In this document: one piece after another, positions 32,404 to 41,210 of the stretch
Layout: each line of letters starts with the position of its first letter
Numbering within the stretch: position 1 is the first letter of the stretch
NCBI RefSeq assembly: GCF_023195695.1
Contig: NZ_JALPQG010000002.1
Location: forward strand, 186,001-250,000
From: Aliiroseovarius sp. S1339
Lineage (GTDB): Bacteria > Pseudomonadota > Alphaproteobacteria > Rhodobacterales > Rhodobacteraceae
Length of the DNA stretch: 64,000 nt
Direction of reading: 5' to 3'
Made by a program: the position numbers and the translations under genes
Notes under the pieces: generated by a model
Seen by the model: the letters and a program-made list of their open reading frames with translations, nothing else
What the model was told of the DNA's origin: nothing
Databases searched by the model: none

Positions 32404-33500
32404 CCCCCCCAGCTCTCTCCGTTCATCTGCGCCAAGCGCTGGCAAACTTCACGCTGGCAGTGGATTTCAACGCCCCAGCAGGTCTGACCGTACTGTTTGG
32501 TGCGTCCGGGTCGGGCAAGACTTCGGTGATTGATGCTGTGGCAGGATTAAGCCGCGCGGCAATGGGGCGGGTAGCTTTGGGAGATCAGGTTTTGATGGAC
32601 TCAAAGCTCGGCCTGCACCTGCCAACGCATCAACGACAGCTTGGTTATATCTTTCAGGATGCCCGCCTGTTTCCGCACATGAGCGTTGAACGCAATCTGG
32701 ATTACGCACGTTGGGTCACCCGCGCGCCAAAAGACCGAGTTGCGTTTGATCGGGTTGTCGACATGCTGGGCATCGGCCCGCTTTTGTTACGCCGCCCCAA
32801 CCGTCTTTCGGGCGGTGAAAAGCAACGCGTCGCCATCGGGCGCGCACTTTTGGCCCGTCCCAAGCTGATCCTGGCTGACGAACCACTGGCCGCGCTGGAT
32901 GACGCGCGAAAATCAGAAATATTGCCGTATTTCGAACGCTTACGCGACGAAAGTGATGTGCCGATCCTGTATGTCACCCACGCCGCGACCGAGGTCGCGC
33001 GGTTGGCCACCACCGTCGTCGCGCTGGATGCGGGCCAAGTGATCCGCCAAGGCACCGCAGCCGAAGTCTTGGGAGATCCCAGTTTTGCCCCCGGCGGGGA
33101 TCGCGCAATGGGGGCCGTGATCGAAGCGCGCGTAAGAACCCATCACGATGATGGGTTGACCGAGCTGGACGCGGGCGGACTGCCACTGCTTTTGCCCCAT
33201 GTGGCCCAGTCGCCCGGTGACAGGCTGCGGCTGCGCATCGCGGCGCAGGACGTGATCTTGTCAAAGACCCGGCCCGAAGGGATGTCAGCTCTGAACATTC
33301 TGCCCGGCACCATTGCTGACATTCGCATGGGAGACGGGCCGGGGGCTGTCGTGTCACTGGACACGGCCGCCGGGCGGGTATTGGCGCGGTTGACCAAGCG
33401 CTCGGTTCATTCATTGGAATTGCGGCAGGGATCAGACGTGTTCGCAGTGGTGAAATCAGTCGCCGTCGCGCCGGGCGATGTTGGCGGGCCTGCCCGTTAA
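32400..33500 (+). CDS. modC: molybdate ABC transporter ATP-binding protein
   Basis: 366 residues. Walker A is GASGSGKTS near residue 37, signature LSGGEKQR near 137, Walker B LILADEPLAALD near 157, followed by the H-loop in YVTHAATE. The C-terminal 100 residues form a molybdate-binding TOBE-type domain, consistent with ModC. ATGA overlaps on both sides of modB indicate one transcript. The gene converges with the FAD oxidase gene; the last four bases overlap. Confidence 0.95.
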   Translation: MTPPALSVHLRQALANFTLAVDFNAPAGLTVLFGASGSGKTSVIDAVAGLSRAAMGRVALGDQVLMDSKLGLHLPTHQRQLGYIFQDARLFPHMSVERNLDYARWVTRAPKDRVAFDRVVDMLGIGPLLLRRPNRLSGGEKQRVAIGRALLARPKLILADEPLAALDDARKSEILPYFERLRDESDVPILYVTHAATEVARLATTVVALDAGQVIRQGTAAEVLGDPSFAPGGDRAMGAVIEARVRTHHDDGLTELDAGGLPLLLPHVAQSPGDRLRLRIAAQDVILSKTRPEGMSALNILPGTIADIRMGDGPGAVVSLDTAAGRVLARLTKRSVHSLELRQGSDVFAVVKSVAVAPGDVGGPAR

Positions 33501-34798
33501 AGCTTGTCGCGTAGTGAAAACCAGAACATCGCCGCCACCAGCAACGGCCAGCGCATTGCGACCCCACCGGGGAAGCGCGGCGTCGGGACCGAGGCCATCA
33601 GGTCATACCGTTCCGCCTGACCTGCAATCGCTTCGGCTGCCAGTTTGCCGCCCAGCGTTGCCATCGACACGCCATGCCCGGAATAGCCAGAGGCTGACAG
33701 GATATTGCCCTGAAGACGTGCGAAATGCGGCATACGGTTCAACGTGATCCCAAGCGTGCCGCCCCATGCATAGTCGATCTTGGTGTCCTTCAGCTGGGGA
33801 TAAATCTCTAGCATCGGCTTTGACACCAGCTTCACAATGTCTTTCGGGAACCGATAGCCATAGCTTTCCGCGCCGCCAAACAACATCCGGTTGTCCTCGG
33901 ACAGCCGGAAATAGTTGATCACGAACTTGCTGTCGGCAACGCCATGGTTTTCGCGGATCAGCTCTTTCGCGAGATCTTCGCCAAGCGGCTCGGTCGCCAG
34001 AATAAAATTATTGATCGGCATCACCCGCGCGGCGACCTGTCGTTCGGCGTGACCCAAATAGCCGTTACACGCCCAAAGCACGTGTTTGGCCGACACCTTG
34101 GCGCTGTCTGTTTCGACCAGCACAGTCGCGCCCTCAGTGACGCGGTTCGCGCGGCTAACCTCATGTATACGCGCACCTTTTGCCGTGGCGGCCCGTGCAA
34201 GCCCGAACGCATAGCGCAGCGGATGGATATGCCCCGCGCCCATATCCAGCGTGCCGCCGTGATAAGCGGGTGATCCGCAGAGGTGGCGCATTTCGTCCCG
34301 GTCCACGGGCCGGATCAAGTCATAGCCATAGTCTTCGTTCAGTTTGCGCGCATAGTCGTGGCTGTGCGGCACGAACCGCGCGCGGTGATCGGCATGCAGG
34401 ATGCCGTCGACGAAATTGGCGTCGGGCGCGTGGGCGGCCACGAGATCACGAACAAGCTGCACACTTTCCAGCGCCATGTCCCAAAGCTTGCGGGCGTCGT
34501 CTTTGCCGACCATCTCCTCCAGCTCGTCTTGTTCCAGACGTTGGCCGGTGCCGACCTGCCCTCCATTGCGCCCCGAGGCTCCGAAACCGACCCGGTGCGC
34601 CTCTAACAGCACCACGTCATAGCCGCGTTCGGCCAAATGAAGCGCCGCAGACAAGCCTGTGAAACCGCCACCGATAACGCAGACGTCACAGGACAAATCG
34701 CCTTCGGCCGCCGGATAGGGTCCGGGGGCGTCAGCGGTCGCTGAATACCACGACTGCGGATAGTTACCGGTCGTGTCGTTGGCGGTCAGAATGTCCAT
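33497..34798 (-). CDS. FAD-dependent oxidoreductase, PuuB-like (gamma-glutamylputrescine oxidase family)
   Basis: 433 residues of the DAO/glycine-oxidase-like fold. The FAD dinucleotide motif is VCVIGGGFTGLSAALHLAE near residue 35, and ASGRNGGQ follows near 74, a family signature. In the Puu pathway the enzyme oxidises gamma-glutamylputrescine to the aldehyde. A second member of the same family is at 42559, with the transporter and PuuA between, so the two may oxidise different polyamines. It lies 63 bp downstream of the aminotransferase gene on the same strand. Confidence 0.8.
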   Translation of the reverse strand: MDILTANDTTGNYPQSWYSATADAPGPYPAAEGDLSCDVCVIGGGFTGLSAALHLAERGYDVVLLEAHRVGFGASGRNGGQVGTGQRLEQDELEEMVGKDDARKLWDMALESVQLVRDLVAAHAPDANFVDGILHADHRARFVPHSHDYARKLNEDYGYDLIRPVDRDEMRHLCGSPAYHGGTLDMGAGHIHPLRYAFGLARAATAKGARIHEVSRANRVTEGATVLVETDSAKVSAKHVLWACNGYLGHAERQVAARVMPINNFILATEPLGEDLAKELIRENHGVADSKFVINYFRLSEDNRMLFGGAESYGYRFPKDIVKLVSKPMLEIYPQLKDTKIDYAWGGTLGITLNRMPHFARLQGNILSASGYSGHGVSMATLGGKLAAEAIAGQAERYDLMASVPTPRFPGGVAMRWPLLVAAMFWFSLRDKL

Positions 34799-34861
34799 GA
34801 AAGCCCCTGCGAAAGTATGGGGCCGACCCAGTTAGTGTCACTGTGGCCGACCCTTTTCTGA

Positions 34862-36256
34862 TCAACCTGCGACCAGCAGGCCCTTTTCTTTGACGATCTC
34901 GTATGCTTCGTCCAGGGACTTGCGGGCACGCTCGACCAAGGTGTCAATCTCGTCCTTGGTGATTACCAACGGCGGCGAGATGATCATCCGGTCGCCCACA
35001 TGACGCATGATCAGGTTGTTGGCAAAACAGCGTTCGCGGGTGATATAGCCAACCGTGCCTTCGTCAGCCTCAAACGGCGCGCGGGCGTCCTTGTCGGGCG
35101 TCAGGGCAAGCGACGCCATCATCCCGACAACCTTGGTTTCGCCCACGAAGGGGTGGTCTGCCAGCGAATTCCACTTTTCGGCCAGATAAGGCGCTGTCTC
35201 GGCCCCGACACGATCCACGATGCCTTCTTCTTCCAGAATGCGCAGGTTTTCCAACGCGACGGCGCAGGCCACAGGATGGCCGGAATAGGTATAGCCGTGG
35301 TTGAATTCAGTCTCTGCCAGCACGTCAGCAACCTTGTCGCACACAATCGACGCGCCAATCGGGACATAGCCCGAGCTAAGACCCTTTGCGACCGTCATGA
35401 TATCCGGCTGGATGCCCAACGTCTGGCTGCCAAACCAATTACCGGTGCGGCCAAACGCCGTGATCACCTCGTCGACAATCAGAAGGATGTCGTATTTCTT
35501 GCAGATGCGCTGGATCTCGGGCCAGTAGCTGGCGGGCGGCACGATCACGCCGCCAGCACCTTGAATCGGCTCACCGATGAAAGCCGCGACGCGCTCTGGG
35601 CCAACTTCCTTGATCTTGGCTTCCAGTTGGCGGGCGCGCTCCAGACCGAATTTCTCCGGGTCTGTTTCGCCGCCTTCGGCATACCAGTTGGGTTGATCAA
35701 TGAATTCGATACCTGGGATCGGCAGGTTGCCCTGCCCGTGCATCCCCTTCATGCCGCCCAACGATGTGCCACCAATGGTCGAGCCATGATAGGCGTTCCA
35801 GCGCGAGATGATCACGTCGCGATCCGGCTGGCCTTTTTCGGCCCAATAGGTGCGCACCATACGAATGTTGGTGTCGTTCGCATCCGACCCACCATTGGCA
35901 AAGAAGACGTGGTTCAGATCGCCCGGCGCCAGTTGGGCCAGTTTCTGTGCCAGCGCGATGGCGGGCACGTGGGTCGTTTGAAAGAACGTGTTGTAAAACG
36001 GCAGCTCTCGCATTTGACGGGCGGCGACGTCTGCCAATTCATCCCGCCCATAGCCGATATTGACGCACCACAGGCCCGCCATTCCATCAAGCAATTCTTC
36101 GCCTTCACTGTCTTTCAGCCAGATCCCATCGGCCGAGGTGATCACGCGCACGCCTTTCTGTTTCAACTCACTATCCGTGGTGAAAGGATGCATATGGTGG
36201 GCGGCGTCGATGGCCTGAAGCTCGGCGGTGGGCAGGTGGTTGGTGATCTTGTTCAT
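34862..36256 (-). CDS. class III aminotransferase (putrescine/GABA-pyruvate type)
   Basis: 464-residue PLP enzyme. ILLIVDEVITAFGRTGNWFG carries the PLP-contacting Asp, and the Schiff-base Lys is in TVAKGLSSGYVPIGA near 290; GGSDANDTNIRMVR contacts cofactor phosphate. Such enzymes (SpuC-like) transfer the amino group of putrescine or of a gamma-amino acid to pyruvate. The exact substrate is inferred from the neighbours: FAD oxidase, GntR regulator and potFGHI. The start follows GGAACTCCTAG-type purines weakly, and a TGATCAAA word lies about 90 bp before the start. Confidence 0.85.
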   Translation of the reverse strand: MNKITNHLPTAELQAIDAAHHMHPFTTDSELKQKGVRVITSADGIWLKDSEGEELLDGMAGLWCVNIGYGRDELADVAARQMRELPFYNTFFQTTHVPAIALAQKLAQLAPGDLNHVFFANGGSDANDTNIRMVRTYWAEKGQPDRDVIISRWNAYHGSTIGGTSLGGMKGMHGQGNLPIPGIEFIDQPNWYAEGGETDPEKFGLERARQLEAKIKEVGPERVAAFIGEPIQGAGGVIVPPASYWPEIQRICKKYDILLIVDEVITAFGRTGNWFGSQTLGIQPDIMTVAKGLSSGYVPIGASIVCDKVADVLAETEFNHGYTYSGHPVACAVALENLRILEEEGIVDRVGAETAPYLAEKWNSLADHPFVGETKVVGMMASLALTPDKDARAPFEADEGTVGYITRERCFANNLIMRHVGDRMIISPPLVITKDEIDTLVERARKSLDEAYEIVKEKGLLVAG

Positions 36257-36287
36257 GTCGGGAACTCCTAGAAACAGTCCGAAGCAA

Positions 36288-36321
36288 GGCCGTTGGCATG
36301 GAATCAGTCAGTGCCACGGCC
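36288..36321 (-). promoter_or_regulatory. hairpin between gntR and the aminotransferase gene
   Basis: GGCCG-T-TGGCA (36288-36298) pairs with TGCCACGGCC (36312-36321) with one bulge. It lies between the gntR stop and the aminotransferase start on the minus strand. No T run, so attenuation or mRNA protection are as likely as termination. Confidence 0.3.
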
Positions 36322-36345
36322 CTGCGAAAAGCTGCGCTCAGAATA

Positions 36346-36391
36346 TGATCAAAAAATCTACTGTCAACGGCGAGACGACAATCTGATCAAA
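36346..36391. promoter_or_regulatory. two TGATCAAA words before the aminotransferase gene
   Basis: TGATCAAA at 36346-36353 and 36384-36391, the latter at the end of gntR. A third copy is at 37159-37166 upstream of potF and gntR. The palindromic TTGATCA/TGATCAA core fits a GntR-type operator, so the regulator may control all three transcripts; this is inference. Confidence 0.4.
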
Positions 36392-37046
36392 TCTTCTCGA
36401 CCAGAAGCGTCTCGCGAACCTGGGCGATTCCCTGTTCGATGTCGCCGCGAACGGCAGCCGCAACGCGGTCGCCGTCCCCGGACCGCATCGCATCCATCGC
36501 TTCGGCGTGCTTGTCGGGCAGGTTGGCGGTTCCATAACGCCCCAGCACCACACGCAACGACGGGCCAGCCCGCAACCAAAGCATATTGGCAATCGAAGAC
36601 AGCACCTCTGTGCCCGCCAAATCGTAAAGATAGGCATGGAAACGATAGTTGTTTTCCAAATAGCCACGCACGTCGCCACGATCGATGGACGCGTTCAGTT
36701 GATCGTCATATTCAACCAGACGCTCAAGATCGGACGGACCAATGTTTTTCGTAGCTAAACGAGCTAATTCTGGCTCAATACTCAAACGAGCAAAGGCGAT
36801 TTCATTCCACTGCGCCAAGTCCGGTTGCGGCACCGACACGCGGCGATTTCCCTTGAAGATCAGCGCGCCTTCCGATGTCAGCCTGCGGATCGCCTCGCGC
36901 ACCGGGGTCATACCGACATCCAGCACGCCAACAAGCCCTTGTATGGTCACCGGTTGTCCAGGTGCGAGTTCACCAAACAGAATCATCTCACGCAGTTTGC
37001 GATAAACACGTTGGTGGTCTGGCAATTTCGCGGGTTTCTCGGACAC
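36387..37046 (-). CDS. GntR-family regulator, FCD domain
   Basis: 219 residues: N-terminal winged helix-turn-helix (VYRKLREMILFGELAPGQPV, with TPVREAIRRLTSEGAL about 50-65) and an all-helical FCD ligand-binding domain with the metal-binding His set in the second half (FHAYLYDLAG). FadR/FCD regulators usually repress catabolic genes and release on substrate. It lies between the leftward aminotransferase and the rightward potF, so it likely senses a polyamine or downstream intermediate and controls both. The 164-bp region to potF holds a TGATCAAA word. Confidence 0.88.
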   Translation of the reverse strand: MSEKPAKLPDHQRVYRKLREMILFGELAPGQPVTIQGLVGVLDVGMTPVREAIRRLTSEGALIFKGNRRVSVPQPDLAQWNEIAFARLSIEPELARLATKNIGPSDLERLVEYDDQLNASIDRGDVRGYLENNYRFHAYLYDLAGTEVLSSIANMLWLRAGPSLRVVLGRYGTANLPDKHAEAMDAMRSGDGDRVAAAVRGDIEQGIAQVRETLLVEKI

Positions 37047-37158
37047 GCGCGCCCCCTTCTTAACAAATGTTTTGCCAATTCAGGCACCAAAGATAATCTT
37101 TGAAAGCAATCTACTATGCTATCCGCAATTTTACCATATTGCGCAGAAGGTATTTTTT

Positions 37159-37166
37159 TGATCAAA
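37159..37166. promoter_or_regulatory. TGATCAAA word upstream of potF
   Basis: Third copy of the candidate GntR operator, 45 bp before the potF ATG and 113 bp before the gntR start, inside an AT-rich region (TTTTTTTGATCAAATG). Confidence 0.4.
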
Positions 37167-37210
37167 TGTCGCGGATCGGGGCGTTGGCCTCAAACAGGGA
37201 GAAATAAGAA

Positions 37211-38296
37211 ATGAAGAAGACTTGGGTAACGTTGGGTGTCGCACTGGCAATGGGGGCAAGTGCCGCCACCGCCGACGAAGTGCGCGTATATAACTGGTCT
37301 GACTATATCGACGAAGATCTGCTGGCGAAATTTGAAGAAGAGACCGGGATCGACTTGGTCTATGACGTGTTCGATTCGAACGAAGTGCTTGAAACCAAAA
37401 TGCTTGCTGGTGGTTCAGGGTATGATGTGGTTGTGCCGACCGCTGACTTCCTGCAACGCCAAATCACCGCAGGCGCATTCCAGAAACTCGACAAGTCAAA
37501 GCTGCCGAACATCGCCAACATGTGGGACGTGATTGAAGCGCGCACCGCACAATACGACCCCGGCAATGAGTATTCGATCAACTATATGTGGGGCACGACG
37601 GGGCTTGGGATCAACGTTGGCAAGGTGAAGGAAATCCTTGGGGACGACGCGCCAATCGACAGCATGGAACTGGTGCTAAACCCTGAGAACATGGAGAAAC
37701 TGGCGGAATGCGGTGTGCATTTCCTGGACGCCCCCACCGAGATCATCCCGATGGCACTGAAATATCTGGGTGAAAATCCTGACAGCGCCGACCCGGACGT
37801 AATTGCAAAGGTTGAACCTGTCCTGCTGGCGGTCCGCCCTTATATTCAAAAGTTCCACAGTTCAGAATATATCAACGCGCTGGCCAACGGTGATATCTGT
37901 GTCGCCGTCGGATGGTCTGGTGATGTGCTGCAAGCACGTGACCGCGCAGCAGAAGCCGATAATGGCGTCGAGATTGCGTATAACGCGTTTACCGAAGGGT
38001 CGCTGATGTGGTTTGACCAGATGGCAATCCCGACCGACGCGCCAAATCCGGACGCGGCGCACACATTCCTGAACTTCATCATGGATGCGGAAAACATGGC
38101 CGCAGCGTCGAATTACGTCTATTACGCGAATGGCAACAAAGCCTCGCAAGAGTTTCTTGTAGAGGACGTAATTGGCGATCCGGCGATCTATCCGGGTGAA
38201 GAGACTGTAAAGAACCTCTATACTAAATCGCCTTATGAATCGAAGGTGCAGCGCGTGTTGACGCGTATGTGGACCAAGATCAAATCGGGCACCTAA
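37211..38296 (+). CDS. potF: putrescine/spermidine ABC transporter binding protein
   Basis: 361-residue periplasmic solute-binding protein. Signal peptide MKKTWVTLGVALAMGASAAT then a mature start with VRVYNWSDYIDEDLL, the PotD/PotF hallmark; further words are FDSNEVLETKML and the ligand-binding VGWSGDVLQARD. A GGGAGAAATAAG ribosome-binding site precedes. It is the first gene of the potFGHI-puuA-puuB run, separated from potG by a hairpin that would let it be made in excess. Confidence 0.93.
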   Translation: MKKTWVTLGVALAMGASAATADEVRVYNWSDYIDEDLLAKFEEETGIDLVYDVFDSNEVLETKMLAGGSGYDVVVPTADFLQRQITAGAFQKLDKSKLPNIANMWDVIEARTAQYDPGNEYSINYMWGTTGLGINVGKVKEILGDDAPIDSMELVLNPENMEKLAECGVHFLDAPTEIIPMALKYLGENPDSADPDVIAKVEPVLLAVRPYIQKFHSSEYINALANGDICVAVGWSGDVLQARDRAAEADNGVEIAYNAFTEGSLMWFDQMAIPTDAPNPDAAHTFLNFIMDAENMAAASNYVYYANGNKASQEFLVEDVIGDPAIYPGEETVKNLYTKSPYESKVQRVLTRMWTKIKSGT

Positions 38297-38308
38297 GCCC
38301 TAGCCTTT

Positions 38309-38343
38309 GCGCCTCCCGCATGGATTGCTCCTGCGGGGGGCGC
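38309..38343 (+). terminator. attenuator-like hairpin between potF and potG
   Basis: GCGCCTCCCGCA (38309-38320) pairs with TGCGGGGGGCGC (38332-38343) with one G-T pair, followed by CACCTTTTCCCC. Such partial terminators are common after the binding-protein gene of ABC importers and give it higher expression. Confidence 0.6.
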
Positions 38344-38368
38344 CACCTTTTCCCCTCCCGAGGTTATC

Positions 38369-39514
38369 ATGTCTGACGCCGCCACCGCACCGGTCTCTGT
38401 TTTCGCACCATGGGAAGACGCCCAGGCCAAGCCTTTGATCCAGTTCCAGAATGTCACCAAACGCTGGGGTGACTTCACTGCGATTGACGACCTTTCCATC
38501 GACATTTACCCAGAAGAATTTTTTGCGCTTCTCGGCCCGTCCGGCTGTGGCAAGACCACGATGATGCGGATGCTTGCCGGATTTGAAACGCCGACCGAGG
38601 GGAAAATCTTGATCGACGGGCAGGACGTGGCCCGTATCCCGCCAAACAAGCGCGCCGTGAACATGATGTTTCAAAGCTATGCGCTGTTTCCGCACCTGTC
38701 GGTTGCTGAGAACATCGCGTTCGGCTTGAAACGCGACAAACAGCCAAAAGACAAGATCGAAGCGCGCGTCGAGGAAATGCTGTCTCTTGTCCAATTGAAC
38801 AAATTCGCCAACCGCAAACCGCATCAAATCTCGGGCGGTCAACGCCAGCGCGTCGCGCTTGCGCGGTCACTGGCGAAAGCTCCGAAACTGCTGCTCTTGG
38901 ACGAACCGCTTGGCGCGCTGGACAAAAAGCTGCGCCAAGACACCCAGTTTGAACTGATGGACATTCAGGAAAAGACCGGCACCACCTTCGTGATCGTGAC
39001 CCACGACCAGGAAGAGGCGATGACCGTCGCCAGCCGGATCGCCGTGATGGATCATGGCAAAATCATTCAGGTGGATACGCCTTCGAAAATTTATGAGGAA
39101 CCGAAATCCATCTATGTGGCGGACTTCATTGGCGACGTGAACCTGATCAGGGGCAATGTGACCAAGACCAGCGAAGGGCATGCGTCCATCAGTTGGGCCG
39201 AAGGGCAATCAGAACTCACAGGTATCGCACGCAGCGAAATAGAAGCAGGCGCGGTTGCGACCTTGGCGGTGCGGCCCGAAAAACTCAGCATCTATACCTC
39301 ACGCCCCAAGGATCAGACGAACGTGATCAAGGGCAAGGTTCTGGACATCGCCTATCTTGGCAACATGTCCACTTATGTGATCGAGACTGCGTCAGGTGAA
39401 ACGATCAAGGCGCAGGTCGCCAACACAAGACGCATCCAACGCCGTCAGATCACGTGGGAAGAAAAGGTCTGGCTTAGCTTCACCGACACGGCCGGCGTGG
39501 TGTTAAACCAATGA
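38369..39514 (+). CDS. potG: putrescine ABC transporter ATP-binding protein
   Basis: 381 residues. Walker A GPSGCGKTT near residue 60, signature SGGQRQR near 156, Walker B LLLLDEPLGALD near 175 and the H-loop in VTHDQEEAM; the C-terminal TOBE-like domain is present. Belongs to the PotA/PotG group. It overlaps potH by 4 bp (ATGA). Polyamine specificity is taken from the binding protein and pathway neighbours. Confidence 0.93.
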   Translation: MSDAATAPVSVFAPWEDAQAKPLIQFQNVTKRWGDFTAIDDLSIDIYPEEFFALLGPSGCGKTTMMRMLAGFETPTEGKILIDGQDVARIPPNKRAVNMMFQSYALFPHLSVAENIAFGLKRDKQPKDKIEARVEEMLSLVQLNKFANRKPHQISGGQRQRVALARSLAKAPKLLLLDEPLGALDKKLRQDTQFELMDIQEKTGTTFVIVTHDQEEAMTVASRIAVMDHGKIIQVDTPSKIYEEPKSIYVADFIGDVNLIRGNVTKTSEGHASISWAEGQSELTGIARSEIEAGAVATLAVRPEKLSIYTSRPKDQTNVIKGKVLDIAYLGNMSTYVIETASGETIKAQVANTRRIQRRQITWEEKVWLSFTDTAGVVLNQ

Positions 39515-40401
39515 AACGCTTTGGCCTGATCTCTGTCCCCTATCTGTGGCTTCTCGCCCTGTTTCTGGTGCCGTTCCTGATCGTGCTGAAAATCAGCCTG
39601 TCAGACACCGCACTTGCCATTCCGCCCTACACCCCGACGCTTGATATCTCGCAAGGGTGGGAAGGCATCAAGGCCTGGTGGATTGCGCTTGATCTGGAAA
39701 ACTACTTCTGGCTCGCCTCGGATGATCTTTACTGGAAGGCCTATCTGTCCAGCCTGAAGATCGCCATCATCTCGACCATCCTGACGCTGATGGTCGGTTA
39801 TCCCATCGCCTATGGGATGAGCCGCGCGCCGGACGAATGGCGCCCGACCCTGATGATGTTGATCATCCTGCCATTCTGGACCAGCTTCCTGATCCGCGTT
39901 TATTCGTGGAAGGCGATCCTGTCGAACGAGGGGCTGTTGAACCAGCTTTTGATGTATCTGGGCGTTATTCAGGAGCCTCTGGTCATCCTGAACACCAACA
40001 TCGCCGTCTATATCGGCATCGTTTACACCTATTTGCCATTCATGGTCCTACCGATCTATTCGGCGCTGGAACGGCTGGACGAAAGCCTGCTGGAAGCGGC
40101 GGAGGATCTGGGATGTTCCCGCCTGAAAGCCTTCTGGCTCGTGACGATGCCGCTGTCCAAGCAGGGGATCATCGCGGGATCGTTCCTCGTCTTCATCCCG
40201 GCCATGGGTGAGTTTGTCATTCCGGCCCTTCTGGGCGGATCGAAAACCCTGATGATCGGTAAGGTCTTGTGGGAGGAGTTCTTCTCGAACCGCGACTGGC
40301 CGGTTGCCTCGGCGGTCGCCGTCGTCCTTTTGCTGCTTCTGATCATCCCCATCGTTCTGTTCCAACGGAACGAAGAAAAACAGCGGGAGGCCGAGAAATG
40401 A
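39511..40401 (+). CDS. potH: putrescine ABC transporter permease
   Basis: 296 residues with six hydrophobic helices and the EAA loop ESLLEAAEDLGCSRLKAFWL that contacts the ATPase. The N-terminus is longer than in potI, as in E. coli PotH. Overlaps with potG upstream and potI downstream (ATGA) indicate a coupled operon. Confidence 0.93.
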   Translation: MKRFGLISVPYLWLLALFLVPFLIVLKISLSDTALAIPPYTPTLDISQGWEGIKAWWIALDLENYFWLASDDLYWKAYLSSLKIAIISTILTLMVGYPIAYGMSRAPDEWRPTLMMLIILPFWTSFLIRVYSWKAILSNEGLLNQLLMYLGVIQEPLVILNTNIAVYIGIVYTYLPFMVLPIYSALERLDESLLEAAEDLGCSRLKAFWLVTMPLSKQGIIAGSFLVFIPAMGEFVIPALLGGSKTLMIGKVLWEEFFSNRDWPVASAVAVVLLLLLIIPIVLFQRNEEKQREAEK

Positions 40402-41210
40402 GGCGTCTATCCTGGTTCAACACCGTATCCCTGACGCTGGGCTTTGCGTTCCTCTATATCCCGATGATCATTCTGATCACCTATTCGTTCAACGCAGGCA
40501 AACTTGTCACCGTCTGGTCGGGCTTTTCGACCAAGTGGTATGGCGAGCTGTTCCGCAACGAGGCGTTTCTGGACGCGGCATGGGTCACGCTGAAAGTGGC
40601 TGTGATGTCGTCGTCCATTGCCACCGTTTTGGGCACCATGGCCGCTTATGTCATGGTGCGGGCGGGCCGCTTCCCCGGTCGCACAGTGTTTTCGGGCATG
40701 ATCTATGCGCCCCTCGTGATGCCTGAAGTCATCACCGGTCTGTCGCTGCTTTTGCTATTCATCGCAATCGGGTTGGATCGCGGGGTGCTGACGATCGTGC
40801 TTGCACACACCACATTCTCGATGTGTTTTGTGTCTGTCGTGGTGTCATCGCGCCTTGTGACCTTCGACCAGTCACTGGAAGAGGCCGCGCTTGATCTGGG
40901 CTGCACGGGGTTTGAGGCGTTTCGCCTTGTCACCCTACCCATCATCATGCCCGCGGTCGTATCGGGTTGGCTGTTGGCCTTCACCCTATCGCTGGACGAT
41001 CTGGTGATCGCCTCATTCACCTCGGGCCCAAGCTCGACCACCCTTCCGATCAAAATCTTCTCGGCGGTGCGTCTGGGGGTCAGTCCTGAAATCAACGCCC
41101 TGTCCACGATCATGATCGGCCTTGTGACAGTGGGTGTGATTGGTGCCTCGCTCACCTCGAAACGATCCATTGCCAAACGTCAGAAAGACGAACAAGAGGC
41201 CATCATATGA
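40398..41210 (+). CDS. potI: putrescine ABC transporter permease
   Basis: 270 residues from the ATG overlapping the potH stop; a longer frame begins inside potH and is not used. Six membrane helices with the EAA loop QSLEEAALDLGCTGFEAFRL. FSLDDLVIASFTSGP-like words (LSLDDLVIASFTSGPSS) are the PotC/PotI signature. The stop overlaps the puuA start. Confidence 0.93.
   Translation: MRRLSWFNTVSLTLGFAFLYIPMIILITYSFNAGKLVTVWSGFSTKWYGELFRNEAFLDAAWVTLKVAVMSSSIATVLGTMAAYVMVRAGRFPGRTVFSGMIYAPLVMPEVITGLSLLLLFIAIGLDRGVLTIVLAHTTFSMCFVSVVVSSRLVTFDQSLEEAALDLGCTGFEAFRLVTLPIIMPAVVSGWLLAFTLSLDDLVIASFTSGPSSTTLPIKIFSAVRLGVSPEINALSTIMIGLVTVGVIGASLTSKRSIAKRQKDEQEAII

Noticed and set aside
35000-36271. Long open frame (423 residues) on the + strand opposite the aminotransferase
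   Set aside because: It is the complement of a convincing class III aminotransferase with PLP motifs; the product has no family words and unusual composition.
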